Origin: Emcibacter sp048269205
Lineage (GTDB): Bacteria; Pseudomonadota; Alphaproteobacteria; Sphingomonadales; Emcibacteraceae
Reading direction: 5' to 3'
DNA: 64,000 nucleotides
NCBI RefSeq assembly: GCF_048269205.1
Contig: NZ_JBLXJC010000001.1
Coordinates: 1,240,001 to 1,304,000, forward strand
Positions within the stretch are counted from its first letter, which is position 1, and the number at the start of each line of letters is the position of its first letter. Shown here piece after piece: positions 24,988-34,486 of the stretch. Below the pieces are notes generated by a model, which saw nothing but the letters and a program-made list of their open reading frames with translations, had not been told where the DNA came from and ran no database searches. The translations under genes and the position numbers were made by a program.

Positions 24988-27186
24988 ATGCAGATTATTA
25001 AAGGAAAAGCAGCGTTACTGGCTGCAGCATCAACTCTGGTGCTGCCCCTTATGGGTCAGGCGCAGGCTGAGGAATCAGCGGAAGAGGCGATTCAGTTTGA
25101 AGAGATTGTGGTGACGGCCGGACGGCGCGAGCAGAACCTTCAGGACGTGCCGGCGGCGGTTACTGCGGTGGACCCGAGTGAGTTTCTTGAGAAGGGCATC
25201 AAGGGGGTTGGCGGTATTCTCGATTATACTGCAGGTGTATCCTATAGTGATTCCGGGGTAATCGGCCGTGGCAGCATCGCCGCACGCGGTGTCTCTCAGA
25301 CAGAAGACACGCCGGTTTTTGGCGTTTATCTTGATGATACACCGGTTTCCACAAATACCGCCTTTGCACGCGGGGGGAGCGTTCTCTTTGATGCCATGCT
25401 CATGGATATTGAGCGGGTCGAGGTGATCAAGGGGCCGCAGGGCACATTGTACGGCGCCACATCCGTTGGCGGCATGATGCGTTATATTTCCCGCGATCCG
25501 GCGCTGGAGGAATTCCGCGCGACGGCCGGGGTGGATGTGTCCACGACTGACGGCGGTGACTGGAGCCGGGATATCAGCGGTCGTGTCAGTATTCCGCTGG
25601 TTCAGGACAAGCTTGGTGTGACTTTGTCCGGATTTGACCGCGAAATTGGCGGATATGTTGATTATATGGATCTTGGTTCGGGGGAAGTGACTGAGAATGT
25701 TAACAGTGCGGATGTTTATGGTTATGCGGCGGACGTTCTTTTCGAGCCGACGGAAAAACTGCGTTTCCGCCTGAAGTACCTTAAACAGAAAACAAGTTAT
25801 CCCATTGGTGGTGCTGTTTACCTGGCCGATCTGGAAACAGATGAAGGAGCATTCGGCGATTACGTTACCGTTGATGAGCTTGGAGACAATGCCATTGATT
25901 ATGAAATTGCCTCAGGTACCGTTAGTTATGACCTGGGCTGGGGGGAGATTTCATCGACAACCAGTTATGTGCAATATGAAGTTGGCGGCGTCAGTGATGT
26001 TACGGCAGTTTATGGAGGGTTTATTGATTTTCTTTCCGGTCAGGCGCCGGGAACGACGACATCTGTAAAGTTTCTCAATTCAGCTGGATCCGAAAAATAT
26101 GTTCAGGAACTACGCCTGACAGCGGATCGCATGGGCAATGTGGAGTGGCTGGCTGGCCTTTATTACACAAGCGAAGAAACTTTCAATCTGCAGTTTCTTG
26201 ATGTCACACCTGTGGTGAACGCGGCTGATGCGAATTTCCCATCCGAATATGAGGAATATGCCGCCTTTGCAGATGTAACCTATTATTTCTCTGACGAATT
26301 TGATGTGACTGCGGGGATGCGCCTGAGCAAATCCAATGTGGATCTGGCGTTTGCGTCATCAGGACTCCTGTTTGAAACAACGGACGAGGAATATCCGACA
26401 CTGGAAGATACGGTTGATACCTATCTGATAGCGGCCCGTTATCGTCCAATGGATGAGCTTTCGCTCTATGCCCGTATCGCGAGCGGATACCGACCCGCTA
26501 CAAGCGTTCTTCCGGTCAGTGGTTCAGAACTGAGTGAGGTGATGGAATCAGATCATGTCTGGAGTTATGAGATCGGCGCCAAGGGGGCGCTGGCGGACAA
26601 TATGTTCAGTTATGATGTCGCCTTCTGGATGATTGACTGGTCGAATTTCCAGACTTCGATCATCGTGAACAATATCTCGACAAGCGGCAATGCCTTTGAC
26701 GGGGTGAAAGGTCATGGTTTTGAAGGCGCCTTTATTTTCCGGCCTGTCGAAAATCTGACCGTCAATGCGAATTTCGCCTATGCCAAGAGCACGCTTAACT
26801 CTTACGAGGCGCAGATTGGCGGCGCAGATGGAGATGATGTTCCCCAGGTTCCGGAATGGACATGGTCTATCAAAGCGGATTACGGCTTTGATCTGGTTTC
26901 CGGATGGATGGCAAATCTCGGCGGTGGTCTGCGGTATGTGGGGAAATTCCAGACAGCCTTTTCCAATCCTGATGAAAACGCTGCATTTCCCAAGGATACG
27001 CAAAACGACAGCAGGCTGGTTGCTGACCTGAACCTGTCGCTTTCAAACGAAAATATGTCTGTTAGCCTCTATGCAAACAATCTGTTTAACACGCGCTCAC
27101 TCGTTGGACGCAGGGATACGGCTGTTTCCATAGGCTATTTTGAACGTCCACGGACAGTTGGTGTGAGTATGAAAGTGGATTTCTAA
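24988..27186 (+). CDS. TonB-dependent outer-membrane receptor
   Basis: A 732-residue receptor with a signal peptide (LAAASTLVLPLMGQAQA, about 10-26), a TonB-box-like FEEIVVTAGRRE, a plug (GGILDYTAGVSYSDSG; IERVEVIKGPQGTLYGATSVGG) and a barrel ending RPRTVGVSMKVDF. ATG 24988 was chosen because GGAGGAAACAGG precedes it; in-frame GTG 24964 and ATG 24973 lie in or before that site. The substrate is unknown. The location at the head of the dgc genes and beside a GntR regulator suggests import of peptides or conjugates containing D-amino acids (inference). Confidence 0.92.
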   Translation: MQIIKGKAALLAAASTLVLPLMGQAQAEESAEEAIQFEEIVVTAGRREQNLQDVPAAVTAVDPSEFLEKGIKGVGGILDYTAGVSYSDSGVIGRGSIAARGVSQTEDTPVFGVYLDDTPVSTNTAFARGGSVLFDAMLMDIERVEVIKGPQGTLYGATSVGGMMRYISRDPALEEFRATAGVDVSTTDGGDWSRDISGRVSIPLVQDKLGVTLSGFDREIGGYVDYMDLGSGEVTENVNSADVYGYAADVLFEPTEKLRFRLKYLKQKTSYPIGGAVYLADLETDEGAFGDYVTVDELGDNAIDYEIASGTVSYDLGWGEISSTTSYVQYEVGGVSDVTAVYGGFIDFLSGQAPGTTTSVKFLNSAGSEKYVQELRLTADRMGNVEWLAGLYYTSEETFNLQFLDVTPVVNAADANFPSEYEEYAAFADVTYYFSDEFDVTAGMRLSKSNVDLAFASSGLLFETTDEEYPTLEDTVDTYLIAARYRPMDELSLYARIASGYRPATSVLPVSGSELSEVMESDHVWSYEIGAKGALADNMFSYDVAFWMIDWSNFQTSIIVNNISTSGNAFDGVKGHGFEGAFIFRPVENLTVNANFAYAKSTLNSYEAQIGGADGDDVPQVPEWTWSIKADYGFDLVSGWMANLGGGLRYVGKFQTAFSNPDENAAFPKDTQNDSRLVADLNLSLSNENMSVSLYANNLFNTRSLVGRRDTAVSIGYFERPRTVGVSMKVDF

Positions 27187-27199
27187 TCCCTTTCAATTT

Positions 27200-27236
27200 G
27201 CTCTCCGGGATGCTTTTGGCCAGTGTTCCGGAGAGC
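27200..27236 (+). terminator. Hairpin after the TonB receptor gene
   Basis: Perfect 9-bp arms GCTCTCCGG and CCGGAGAGC with a 19-base loop start 13 bp after the stop codon. Downstream is only moderately T-rich, so it may be a weak terminator or an mRNA-stabilising stem that lowers expression of the following dgc genes relative to the receptor. Confidence 0.4.
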
Positions 27237-27302
27237 CTGTTCTTTGCCGCTTGAGGAAGCGGTTCTAACGATGCACGCAGTAGTGCAATTTGGATAAATG
27301 GA

Positions 27303-28370
27303 ATGCGGAACAAGCAGGATAATATTGAAATACGCGCACCCTACCTCATTTTTGTGGGGGCGGAGAGCAGGCCGGACATGGCAAAGACCGGCCGAGGTCT
27401 TGTCGAATGGCGGCCTGAGCTTTGCAAGGGACAGCTGCGGTTGAGTAACGACGCGGTTGATCTGGGGCTGCCGGATCTGACCCTTGAGCTGGCCAGGGAT
27501 ATCGGAATCAAATCTCTGGTGATCGGCACCGCGAGTGTCGGTGGCGCCATTCCCGAGGAATGGTATGAGGTGCTTCTCAAGGCCATTCGTCTGGGACTGG
27601 ATATTGTTGCCGGCGTCCATACCAGACTTTGCGATACGCCTTTCCTGCGTGAGGCTGCAGAAAATTCCGGTGTCCGTCTTGTGGATATCAGGGTGCCCCC
27701 GTCTTCCATACCTGTCGGTAGCGGCAGGAAGAGGAGTGGTCGGCGCCTTCTGACCGTGGGAACCGATTGCGCGATCGGCAAAAAATACACGGCGCTTGTT
27801 CTTGAACGTGAAATGAAAAAAAATGGCATGAATGTTGATTTCCGGGCCAGTGGCCAGACCGGCATCATGATTGCCGGGCAGGGAATTCCCATTGATGCGG
27901 TTGTCGCTGATTTCCTGTCCGGTGCGGCGGAACTTTTGTCCCCCGACAATGCCCCGGATCACTGGGATATCATTGAAGGGCAGGGCGGTATTTTTCATCC
28001 CGGGTTCGGGGCGGTCAGCTACGGTCTTCTTGTCGGGTCCCAGCCTGACGCTTTTGTAGTGTGTCATGAACCTGGCAGGGAGTTTATTTCCGGCTGGGAG
28101 GGATACAGGCTGCCGACGGTGGAACAGGTTATCGAACGGACCACAGCTATTGGCTCGCTGACGAACCCGAACATCCGTTGCGTGGGCGTGAGCCTCTATA
28201 CCGCCAATCTCTCCGCGGCGCAGCGCAGGGAAGCGCAGGAGGATATCACCCGGCGTACCGGTCTGCCCTGCATTGACCCGCTGATAGATGGTGTCGGCAG
28301 AATTATCGAACAGATGAATTCAGAATTTCCTCCGGTCCCGGACCAGAGCCAGGTGAGTAAAGCAGTATGA
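27303..28370 (+). CDS. dgcN: DUF1611 protein, D-glutamate N-acetyltransferase DgcN-like
   Basis: A 355-residue DUF1611 protein with a P-loop-like motif GTDCAIGKK (153-161) in the C-terminal half and IEGQGGIFHPGFG further on. In marine bacteria the DUF1611 protein DgcN is described as acetylating D-glutamate, with DgcA racemising the N-acetyl product. Family membership is clear from the sequence; the activity rests on that literature and on the partner gene. The stop codon overlaps the dgcA start (ATGA), so the two are translationally coupled. The ribosome binding site is weak. Length is normal for the family. Confidence 0.8.
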   Translation: MRNKQDNIEIRAPYLIFVGAESRPDMAKTGRGLVEWRPELCKGQLRLSNDAVDLGLPDLTLELARDIGIKSLVIGTASVGGAIPEEWYEVLLKAIRLGLDIVAGVHTRLCDTPFLREAAENSGVRLVDIRVPPSSIPVGSGRKRSGRRLLTVGTDCAIGKKYTALVLEREMKKNGMNVDFRASGQTGIMIAGQGIPIDAVVADFLSGAAELLSPDNAPDHWDIIEGQGGIFHPGFGAVSYGLLVGSQPDAFVVCHEPGREFISGWEGYRLPTVEQVIERTTAIGSLTNPNIRCVGVSLYTANLSAAQRREAQEDITRRTGLPCIDPLIDGVGRIIEQMNSEFPPVPDQSQVSKAV

Positions 28371-29344
28371 AACTGAGTATCGAAAAAATTTCCTTCCCCA
28401 TGAAAATGCCCTTTGAAATTACAGGGCATGTTTTTGACGGCATTGATACCGTGCGGGTAACCCTCGAAGACAAGGGGGTTATCGGCCGCGGCGAAGGCGT
28501 TGGTGTTTATTATACCAATGATTTTGCCGATGGTATTATGGCGCAGCTCGAAGAAGTGGCAGGGCATATAGAGGCAGGTGTAATTCGTGCCGAGGTGCAG
28601 GATCTGCTGCCGCCGGGGGGAGCCCGCAATGCCCTTGATTGTGCTCTGTGGGACCTGGAGGCAAAAAAGGCCGGCAAAACTATCTGGCAGCTTCTCGGTA
28701 TGGAGCCGCGTAAACTTACGTCTGTCTGTACAGTCGGCATTGATACGCCTGAACAGATGGGGGAGCAGGCGAAAAATCTGTCCGCCTATCCCAATCTGAA
28801 AATCAAGCTGAGTGGCGATGATCCGATTGTCAGGCTTGAGGCCATCCGCAAAGCCAGGCCGGATGCGACCCTGATCATTGATGTGAACCAGGGCTGGAGC
28901 TTTGAAGAACTGAAAGAATATATTCCCCACACGGGAAGGCTCGGCATTGATATGATCGAGCAGCCGCTGAAAAGGGGTGAGGATGAGGAACTTGAGGGGT
29001 TCGTGTCTGAAGTTCCCCTTGGCGCCGATGAATCCTGTCTTAGTCTCGAGGAGTATGAAACCGCCAGAAAGCGCTATGATGTGATCAACATCAAGCTGGA
29101 TAAATGCGGTGGACTGACCGAAGGTCTGAAGATTGTAAAACGGGCGCAAGAGGATGGCAAAGGTCTGATGGTCGGCAATATGGTGGGGACGTCCCTTTCC
29201 ATGGCCCCGGCCTATGTGGTCGGGCAATTCTGCCGCTTTGTTGACATTGACGGTCCTTATTTTCTGAAACAGGATATTGAGCATGGGCTGGAGTATGGGA
29301 ATGGAGGGGTCGTAAGCATTCCCGCAGCCAAACTCTGGGGTTAG
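28367..29344 (+). CDS. dgcA: Enolase-superfamily epimerase, N-acetyl-D-glutamate racemase DgcA-like
   Basis: A 325-residue muconate-cycloisomerase-group enolase. The catalytic pair of epimerases is visible: Lys147 in KIKLSGD and Lys243 in NIKLDK. The metal ligands are Asp172 (DVNQGW), Glu198 (EQPL) and Asp221 (GADES). This is the layout of L-Ala-D/L-Glu dipeptide epimerases as well, and older annotations use that name. Adjacency to dgcN favours N-acetyl-D-Glu to N-acetyl-L-Glu. The start overlaps the preceding stop by 4 bp. Confidence 0.85.
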   Translation: MKLSIEKISFPMKMPFEITGHVFDGIDTVRVTLEDKGVIGRGEGVGVYYTNDFADGIMAQLEEVAGHIEAGVIRAEVQDLLPPGGARNALDCALWDLEAKKAGKTIWQLLGMEPRKLTSVCTVGIDTPEQMGEQAKNLSAYPNLKIKLSGDDPIVRLEAIRKARPDATLIIDVNQGWSFEELKEYIPHTGRLGIDMIEQPLKRGEDEELEGFVSEVPLGADESCLSLEEYETARKRYDVINIKLDKCGGLTEGLKIVKRAQEDGKGLMVGNMVGTSLSMAPAYVVGQFCRFVDIDGPYFLKQDIEHGLEYGNGGVVSIPAAKLWG

Positions 29345-29386
29345 AGGGATTACCACACAGGAAAAACAAAAGGGAAGAGCATAGAA

Positions 29387-31288
29387 ATGACGAAAATGAT
29401 AAAAAGGCTGACAAGCCTGTTGGTGGTGATGGGGCTGTGTTCCATGACCTCAATCGCAGTCGGGCAGGGTACGGACAAACTGGAACCGTATCCGGGACTT
29501 GAACCGTTTATTGATGGCCTGGTGGACAGCCAGATGAAACTGCTGGATATTCCGGCTGTCACGGTGTCTATCGTCAAGGACGGCAAGCTGATCTTTGCCA
29601 AGGGCTATGGTACCGCTGACTTTGAGGAGAAGCGGCCCGTTGACGCGGAAACCTCGCTCTTCCGTATTGGTTCCACCTCGAAGCTCTTTACCTGGACCTC
29701 TGTGATGCAGCAGGTAGAGCGCGGAAATCTTGACCTGGATACGGATGTAAACAAATATCTCAAGACCTTCCAGATTCCCGATACTTTCGATGAGCCGATC
29801 ACACTTCGGCATATCCTGACACACACAGCAGGATTTGAGGAAGGTGCGCTTGGTTATCTGATTCAGTACACCAAGGAAGGTACCCTGCCTCTTGCGGAAG
29901 CTATGGCAAAATATGTTCCTGCGCGCATTAACCCGCCTGGAAAATATTCTTCCTATTCCAACTATGCCACGGCTCTTGCCGGTCTGATCGTACAGAATGT
30001 CACCGGTGTGCCGTTCAATGATTATGTGAAACAGAACATTTTCGATCCGTTGGGCATGGAACATGCTACCTTTGACGAGCCGTTGCCGGAACACCTGCAA
30101 AAGGATATGACTACCGCCTACAAGCGGGAAAACGGGGTGCAGACACCCCAGCCGTTCGAGTTTATCTCCTCCTTTGCGCCGGCTGGCGCCGTATCTGCCT
30201 CGGCGGTGGATATGTCAAAGTTTATGCTGGCGCACCTGAATGAAGGCCGTCTCGGTGAGGCCCGTATTCTTAAAACTGAAACGGCTAAACAGATGCACTC
30301 GACAATTTTCCGGCCGGATGAGCGGCTCGGCGGGATGGCTCATGGATTCTATGAAGAGCGTCTCAACGGACATCGCCTGATCGGTCACGGCGGAGACACC
30401 ATGTTCTTCCATACCAACATGCTTCTCGATGATGCCGAGGATCTGGGGATATTCGTTTCCTACATGACTCCGGAAGGCAGCAAGGGCAGGAACGAATTCA
30501 TTCCCGCATTTTATAACTATTATTATCCGGAAGAGCTGAAGTCTATTACACCGTCGGCCGATTTTGATGCACGGGCGGACAAATATGCCGGCAGCTATAT
30601 TTTCTGGCGTCGCAATGAAAGCGGTTTTGAGAAGTCCCTTGGCCTGCTCAGTAACGGCCTGTCCGTTGCACCGACTGGTGAAGGCACGCTGCTGATTGCC
30701 GGGCTGTTTGAGCCCCGTCAATACGTCGAAATCGGCGAAAACCTGTTTCGACAGGTAGACGGTACGAACATCATTGCCTTTGGCGAGGATGAGAACGGTG
30801 TCGTGAAGGATCTTTTTATTGATCAATATCCTTTTATGGCTGCTCGTCGTGCGCCGGCTTTCGAAGGCTCACTTTTCAAAATGATCCTTCCTCTGGCTTC
30901 TCTCGCTTTATTCCTGACAGTATGGGTCGGTTGGCTCTATCGCCGCAAGGAATTCAAAACAATGCAAAAAGCGGAGCGTCAGGCGATTGCCCTTTCACTT
31001 GGTACAAGCGCCGCGTTCCTGCTGTTTGTGGTGTCATTGGGAATTATCATGGTGGCCCAGTTTGATGAGCTCTTTGTCGATATCCCGGTAACCCTGACCC
31101 TGACTCTCATTTTGCCGCTTGTGGGCATCCTGTTGACGGCCGGTATGGTTTATTTTGCTGTACGCGTCTGGAAGGACAAGTTCTGGCGCCTGGGCAGGAG
31201 GATCCATTACACGCTTGTGACACTTGGGGCGGTCTATATGGTTATCTTCTGCTGGTACTGGAATATGCTCGGTTTCCAGTACTATTAA
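29387..31288 (+). CDS. Membrane-anchored serine hydrolase, beta-lactamase/DD-peptidase fold
   Basis: This 633-residue class C beta-lactamase-family (PF00144) protein has a signal peptide (about 1-27), a catalytic domain with SxxK at Ser96-Lys99 (GSTSKLF), YSN in SSYSNYATA as the second motif and GHGGDTMF as the KTG equivalent, then a beta-rich linker and about four C-terminal membrane helices from about 495 onward. Relatives include D-aminopeptidases, DD-carboxypeptidases and esterases, so it probably cleaves D-residue peptides or amides on the periplasmic face. It follows dgcA by 42 bp. A paralogue of the same length and architecture lies at 32521. Confidence 0.85.
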   Translation: MTKMIKRLTSLLVVMGLCSMTSIAVGQGTDKLEPYPGLEPFIDGLVDSQMKLLDIPAVTVSIVKDGKLIFAKGYGTADFEEKRPVDAETSLFRIGSTSKLFTWTSVMQQVERGNLDLDTDVNKYLKTFQIPDTFDEPITLRHILTHTAGFEEGALGYLIQYTKEGTLPLAEAMAKYVPARINPPGKYSSYSNYATALAGLIVQNVTGVPFNDYVKQNIFDPLGMEHATFDEPLPEHLQKDMTTAYKRENGVQTPQPFEFISSFAPAGAVSASAVDMSKFMLAHLNEGRLGEARILKTETAKQMHSTIFRPDERLGGMAHGFYEERLNGHRLIGHGGDTMFFHTNMLLDDAEDLGIFVSYMTPEGSKGRNEFIPAFYNYYYPEELKSITPSADFDARADKYAGSYIFWRRNESGFEKSLGLLSNGLSVAPTGEGTLLIAGLFEPRQYVEIGENLFRQVDGTNIIAFGEDENGVVKDLFIDQYPFMAARRAPAFEGSLFKMILPLASLALFLTVWVGWLYRRKEFKTMQKAERQAIALSLGTSAAFLLFVVSLGIIMVAQFDELFVDIPVTLTLTLILPLVGILLTAGMVYFAVRVWKDKFWRLGRRIHYTLVTLGAVYMVIFCWYWNMLGFQYY

Positions 31289-31315
31289 CCGGAAACGGAC
31301 GTGAAAGGATAGCTC

Positions 31316-32482
31316 ATGTCGAATAACCCAACACTGAACCGGCGCGTTTTCCTGCGCGCCGGCACATCGGCAGCCCTGGCGTTTCCCATGATCAACATGG
31401 GGGCCTACCAGGTCTTTGCAGCCAGTGAGAAGAAATACAGCGGCCGGGCGGTCGATCTTGTCGCCCGGACCAGGGTGTTTGACATGCTGTCTATCCTTGC
31501 GCCTCTGGGGTCAATGATGACAGCCGCTTTTGGCGATCGCCCCAAGCAGAAGGATGCTTATGCAATTCCGAAGGAACATATCCAGACTCTTCTTTCGTCC
31601 GGGGTCGATGTGTTTCATCCAGCGGTCGGCGTCGGGGCTGATGAAGCAGCCACCTTCGTCGGCCGTATGAATGCGCTGGTTGGCGACTATCCGGAATATT
31701 TGCGCCGCATTGATTCCGTTGCCGATTTTGCCGACCTGAAAAAGGGCAAACGGGTTGGCTTTATCATCGGCATCCAGAATGCGGATCATTTCCGGGAACC
31801 GGATGATGTCAATCTTTACTATAACCTGGGCCAGCGGGTCAGCCAGCTCACCTATAACAGCCGCAATCTGATTGGCACCGGTTCCACCGACCGAAGTGAC
31901 GGCGGGCTCAGTGATTTCGGCGTCAGCATTGTCGAACGCATGAACGAAGTGGGCATGGCAGTGGATGTGTCCCATTGCGGTGACCAGACAACCCTTGATG
32001 CATTCGAGATATCAAAGAAGCCGGTGCTGATTACGCATTCAAATGTGCGCAAGCTGGCCGGTGGACATATTCGCTGTAAATCCGATGAGGCGATTAAAGC
32101 GATGGCGAACGCCGGCAGTGTGATGGGGATCACCGGCGTTCGTCAGTTCGTTAGTGCCAAGGAACCGACCACGCTGGAAAATGTGATCGATCATATTGAT
32201 TATATTGCGAAACTGGTCGGTGTGGAGCACGTGGGGATCGGCTCCGATATGGATATGGATGGTTATGATGATATTCCGGAGCCGGCCTACAGCGCCCTCA
32301 AGGGGGGCTATAAATCATCCTACGCCTTCCGGGACAAACTGGATACTGACGGTTTTGATCATCCAAAGCGGATATTTGATCTGACAGAGGGACTCATCAA
32401 AAGGGGCTATTCCGACGTGGATATCAGCCTGATACTGGGGCGCAATTTCGAACGGGTCCTTGGGGATATCTGGAAAGCTTAA
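31316..32482 (+). CDS. Tat-exported membrane dipeptidase-like protein (peptidase family M19), divergent metal site
   Basis: A 388-residue M19 (renal dipeptidase) relative with a twin-arginine-type N-terminus (NRRVFLRAGTSAALAFPM). His220 in DVSHCGDQT and His241 in ITHSNVRKL correspond to two zinc ligands, and the terminal barrel Asp is at 311 in GIGSDMD. The usual N-terminal HxD is not seen; the equivalent stretch reads RTRVFDML. The bridging Glu appears replaced by Gln154 in IIGIQNADHF. M19 enzymes cleave L-D dipeptides and release D-amino acids. This one may use fewer metals or act on a different substrate. It is sandwiched between two beta-lactamase-fold paralogues. Confidence 0.82.
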   Translation: MSNNPTLNRRVFLRAGTSAALAFPMINMGAYQVFAASEKKYSGRAVDLVARTRVFDMLSILAPLGSMMTAAFGDRPKQKDAYAIPKEHIQTLLSSGVDVFHPAVGVGADEAATFVGRMNALVGDYPEYLRRIDSVADFADLKKGKRVGFIIGIQNADHFREPDDVNLYYNLGQRVSQLTYNSRNLIGTGSTDRSDGGLSDFGVSIVERMNEVGMAVDVSHCGDQTTLDAFEISKKPVLITHSNVRKLAGGHIRCKSDEAIKAMANAGSVMGITGVRQFVSAKEPTTLENVIDHIDYIAKLVGVEHVGIGSDMDMDGYDDIPEPAYSALKGGYKSSYAFRDKLDTDGFDHPKRIFDLTEGLIKRGYSDVDISLILGRNFERVLGDIWKA

Positions 32483-32520
32483 AGAACAAACTGCTATTAA
32501 AAGCAAAAAGGGGTAGAAAA

Positions 32521-34431
32521 ATGCAGCTGGAGTTACAACTAAAAAAGATAGCCAGCCTGGGTATGGCCCTGGTCGCGGCTTGGATATTTGGTACTCCCTT
32601 TGTTCAGGCAGAGGGTTTGGTTGTCACTGATCCCAAAGTGGTTGAAGCCTTTGTTGACGGGGCCGTCAAACCCGTCATGAAGAAGGATCACAGTCCCTCC
32701 GGTGTAGTGGCCGTGATGAAGGACGGCAAAATGATATTTGCCAAGGGATATGGTTACCAGAATGTGGAACAGCATATTCCCGTTGATCCGAAAACAACCA
32801 TGTTCCGGCCCGGTTCCATTTCCAAGCTTTTCACCTGGATCGCCGTCATGCAGATGGCGGAACAGGGCAAGCTGGATATCGATACGGATGTGAATGTCTA
32901 TCTCAAGACGTTCAAGGTAAAGGACAGCTGGCCCGGTCAGCCGGTCACCCTGCGTCATATCATGACCCATACGGCCGGTTTTGAGGATGGATCCCTTGGT
33001 TATTTGATTGTAGATGATCCGGCTAAAATCATGCCTCTGGCAGACTCTCTGGCCATGTACCAGCCGGAACGCGTAAAAGCCCCGGGCGAAATTGTGGCCT
33101 ATTCAAACTGGGGAACGGCGCTTGCCGGGTTGATTGTGGAGAATGTTTCCGGGCTGGAGTTTAATGCCTATATCCAGAAATATATTTTTGATGTTCTTGG
33201 CATGTCACGCTCAACCTTTGTCGAGCCCCTGCCTGATCACCTGGAGCCGCTGATGGCCAAAGGCTATATCTGGCAGGGTGGCAAATATGTTGAACAGGAC
33301 TATGAAATTATTGCCAATTTCGGACCAGCTGGCGCGGCTGCGGTAACGGCATATGACATGACGCGTCTGGCCTGCGCCCTGTTGAACGATGGTGCCTGTG
33401 AGGGGAACAGGATTCTGAAACCTGAGACCTTGCAGCAGATGATTGACGAAGGCTTCAGTCATGATCCCAGGGTGCGGGGCACGGGCCTTGGTTTTCTGAA
33501 ACGTGATTTGGGTCCGGACGGATTTGATAATTTCGGCCATGACGGGGCGACGACGCTTTTCCTGTCCCACTTCGGCCTGTCGAAAAAAGAAAATTTCATG
33601 CTCTTCACCTCCTTCAGCGGACCTGGGGGCAGGGCAGCGCATAACGCGCTGGTGAAATCATTTTATGATGAGTTTTTCCCGCAAGAGCTTCCAGTGGTGG
33701 CCCCGGAAGAGGATTTTGCCACCCGGGCCCTGAAATATGCCGGGACCTATCACAACAGCCGCAACAGCTACAGCAAGATCGAAGCCCTGATGCGGCCGCT
33801 CAGTGAAATGAAAGTGGCCGTGCTTCCCGACAACAGCCTGATGATCGGCGATAAACGGTATGTTGAGGTGGATAAAAACCTGTTCAGGGAAGTGGACGAT
33901 ACAGGGCGGATTGCTTTCCAGGAAGACAAGGACGGTGTCATCACCGGGTTTGTGCTGGACGGGTTCGGTGTCATGCGGTTCTACCGTGCGCCTTTCTACG
34001 AAACGGGCGGTTTCAACTTTCTGATCCTCGGGGTTTCTATGATTGTCTTTGCCGGGGTTTTCCTGCGATTGGCGTATCAATGGTCGGTTTACAGGGCGAT
34101 GCCGGTTCCGGCACGCCGGGCGATGGAGGCTTCGTTTTTGGTGGCCGGCCTTAATCTTCTGACCCTGATCCTGGCGGTATGGGCCTTCAGGAATGGTTTG
34201 GGTCCAGTGATGTATGAACTGCCCTTCAGTATCAAGCTGTCGGTCTTCGTTGGGACGATGGCGACACTGGCCGCATTCTATCATCTCTTGAGGGCGGTGC
34301 TGGTGTGGCGGGAAGGCCTGTTCAGCGGCTGGTGGGCCAGAACCCGGTACACGGTGGTGACGGTCTGTGCGCTGCTCATGGCCTGGTTCTATTTTTACTG
34401 GAACATTTTCGGCTTCAATTATTTTAGTTAG
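32521..34431 (+). CDS. Membrane-anchored serine hydrolase, beta-lactamase/DD-peptidase fold (second copy)
   Basis: A 636-residue protein that is clearly paralogous to the one at 29387. It has a signal peptide (about 1-30), SxxK at Ser99-Lys102 (GSISKLF), YSNWGTALAG, GHDGATTLF as the third motif and four C-terminal helices ending with YFYWNIFGFNYF. The third motif is HDG here and HGG in the other copy. Both carry the same unusual C-terminal membrane block, so they were probably duplicated around the dipeptidase gene. A function in periplasmic hydrolysis of D-amino-acid peptides is inferred from fold and context. Confidence 0.85.
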   Translation: MQLELQLKKIASLGMALVAAWIFGTPFVQAEGLVVTDPKVVEAFVDGAVKPVMKKDHSPSGVVAVMKDGKMIFAKGYGYQNVEQHIPVDPKTTMFRPGSISKLFTWIAVMQMAEQGKLDIDTDVNVYLKTFKVKDSWPGQPVTLRHIMTHTAGFEDGSLGYLIVDDPAKIMPLADSLAMYQPERVKAPGEIVAYSNWGTALAGLIVENVSGLEFNAYIQKYIFDVLGMSRSTFVEPLPDHLEPLMAKGYIWQGGKYVEQDYEIIANFGPAGAAAVTAYDMTRLACALLNDGACEGNRILKPETLQQMIDEGFSHDPRVRGTGLGFLKRDLGPDGFDNFGHDGATTLFLSHFGLSKKENFMLFTSFSGPGGRAAHNALVKSFYDEFFPQELPVVAPEEDFATRALKYAGTYHNSRNSYSKIEALMRPLSEMKVAVLPDNSLMIGDKRYVEVDKNLFREVDDTGRIAFQEDKDGVITGFVLDGFGVMRFYRAPFYETGGFNFLILGVSMIVFAGVFLRLAYQWSVYRAMPVPARRAMEASFLVAGLNLLTLILAVWAFRNGLGPVMYELPFSIKLSVFVGTMATLAAFYHLLRAVLVWREGLFSGWWARTRYTVVTVCALLMAWFYFYWNIFGFNYFS

Positions 34432-34441
34432 GACCCTCCCG

Positions 34442-34477
34442 GGGGTCGGTGTCTTCATGCCGATCCCCGCTTTTTTT
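34442..34477 (+). terminator. Intrinsic terminator, possible attenuator, before the DUF819 gene
   Basis: GGGGTCGG (34442-34449) pairs with CCGATCCCC (34460-34468, one bulged T) and is followed by GC and seven T. An alternative stem GACCC/GGGTC (34432-34447) uses part of the same left arm and would exclude it. The DUF819 start codon is only 10 bp after the T-run, so readthrough would decide its expression. Confidence 0.6.
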
Positions 34478-34486
34478 GGAAGTTTT

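Noticed and set aside
28196..29356. 386-residue minus-strand frame opposite dgcA
   Set aside because: It mirrors the enolase-superfamily gene, whose catalytic residues are all present on the plus strand.
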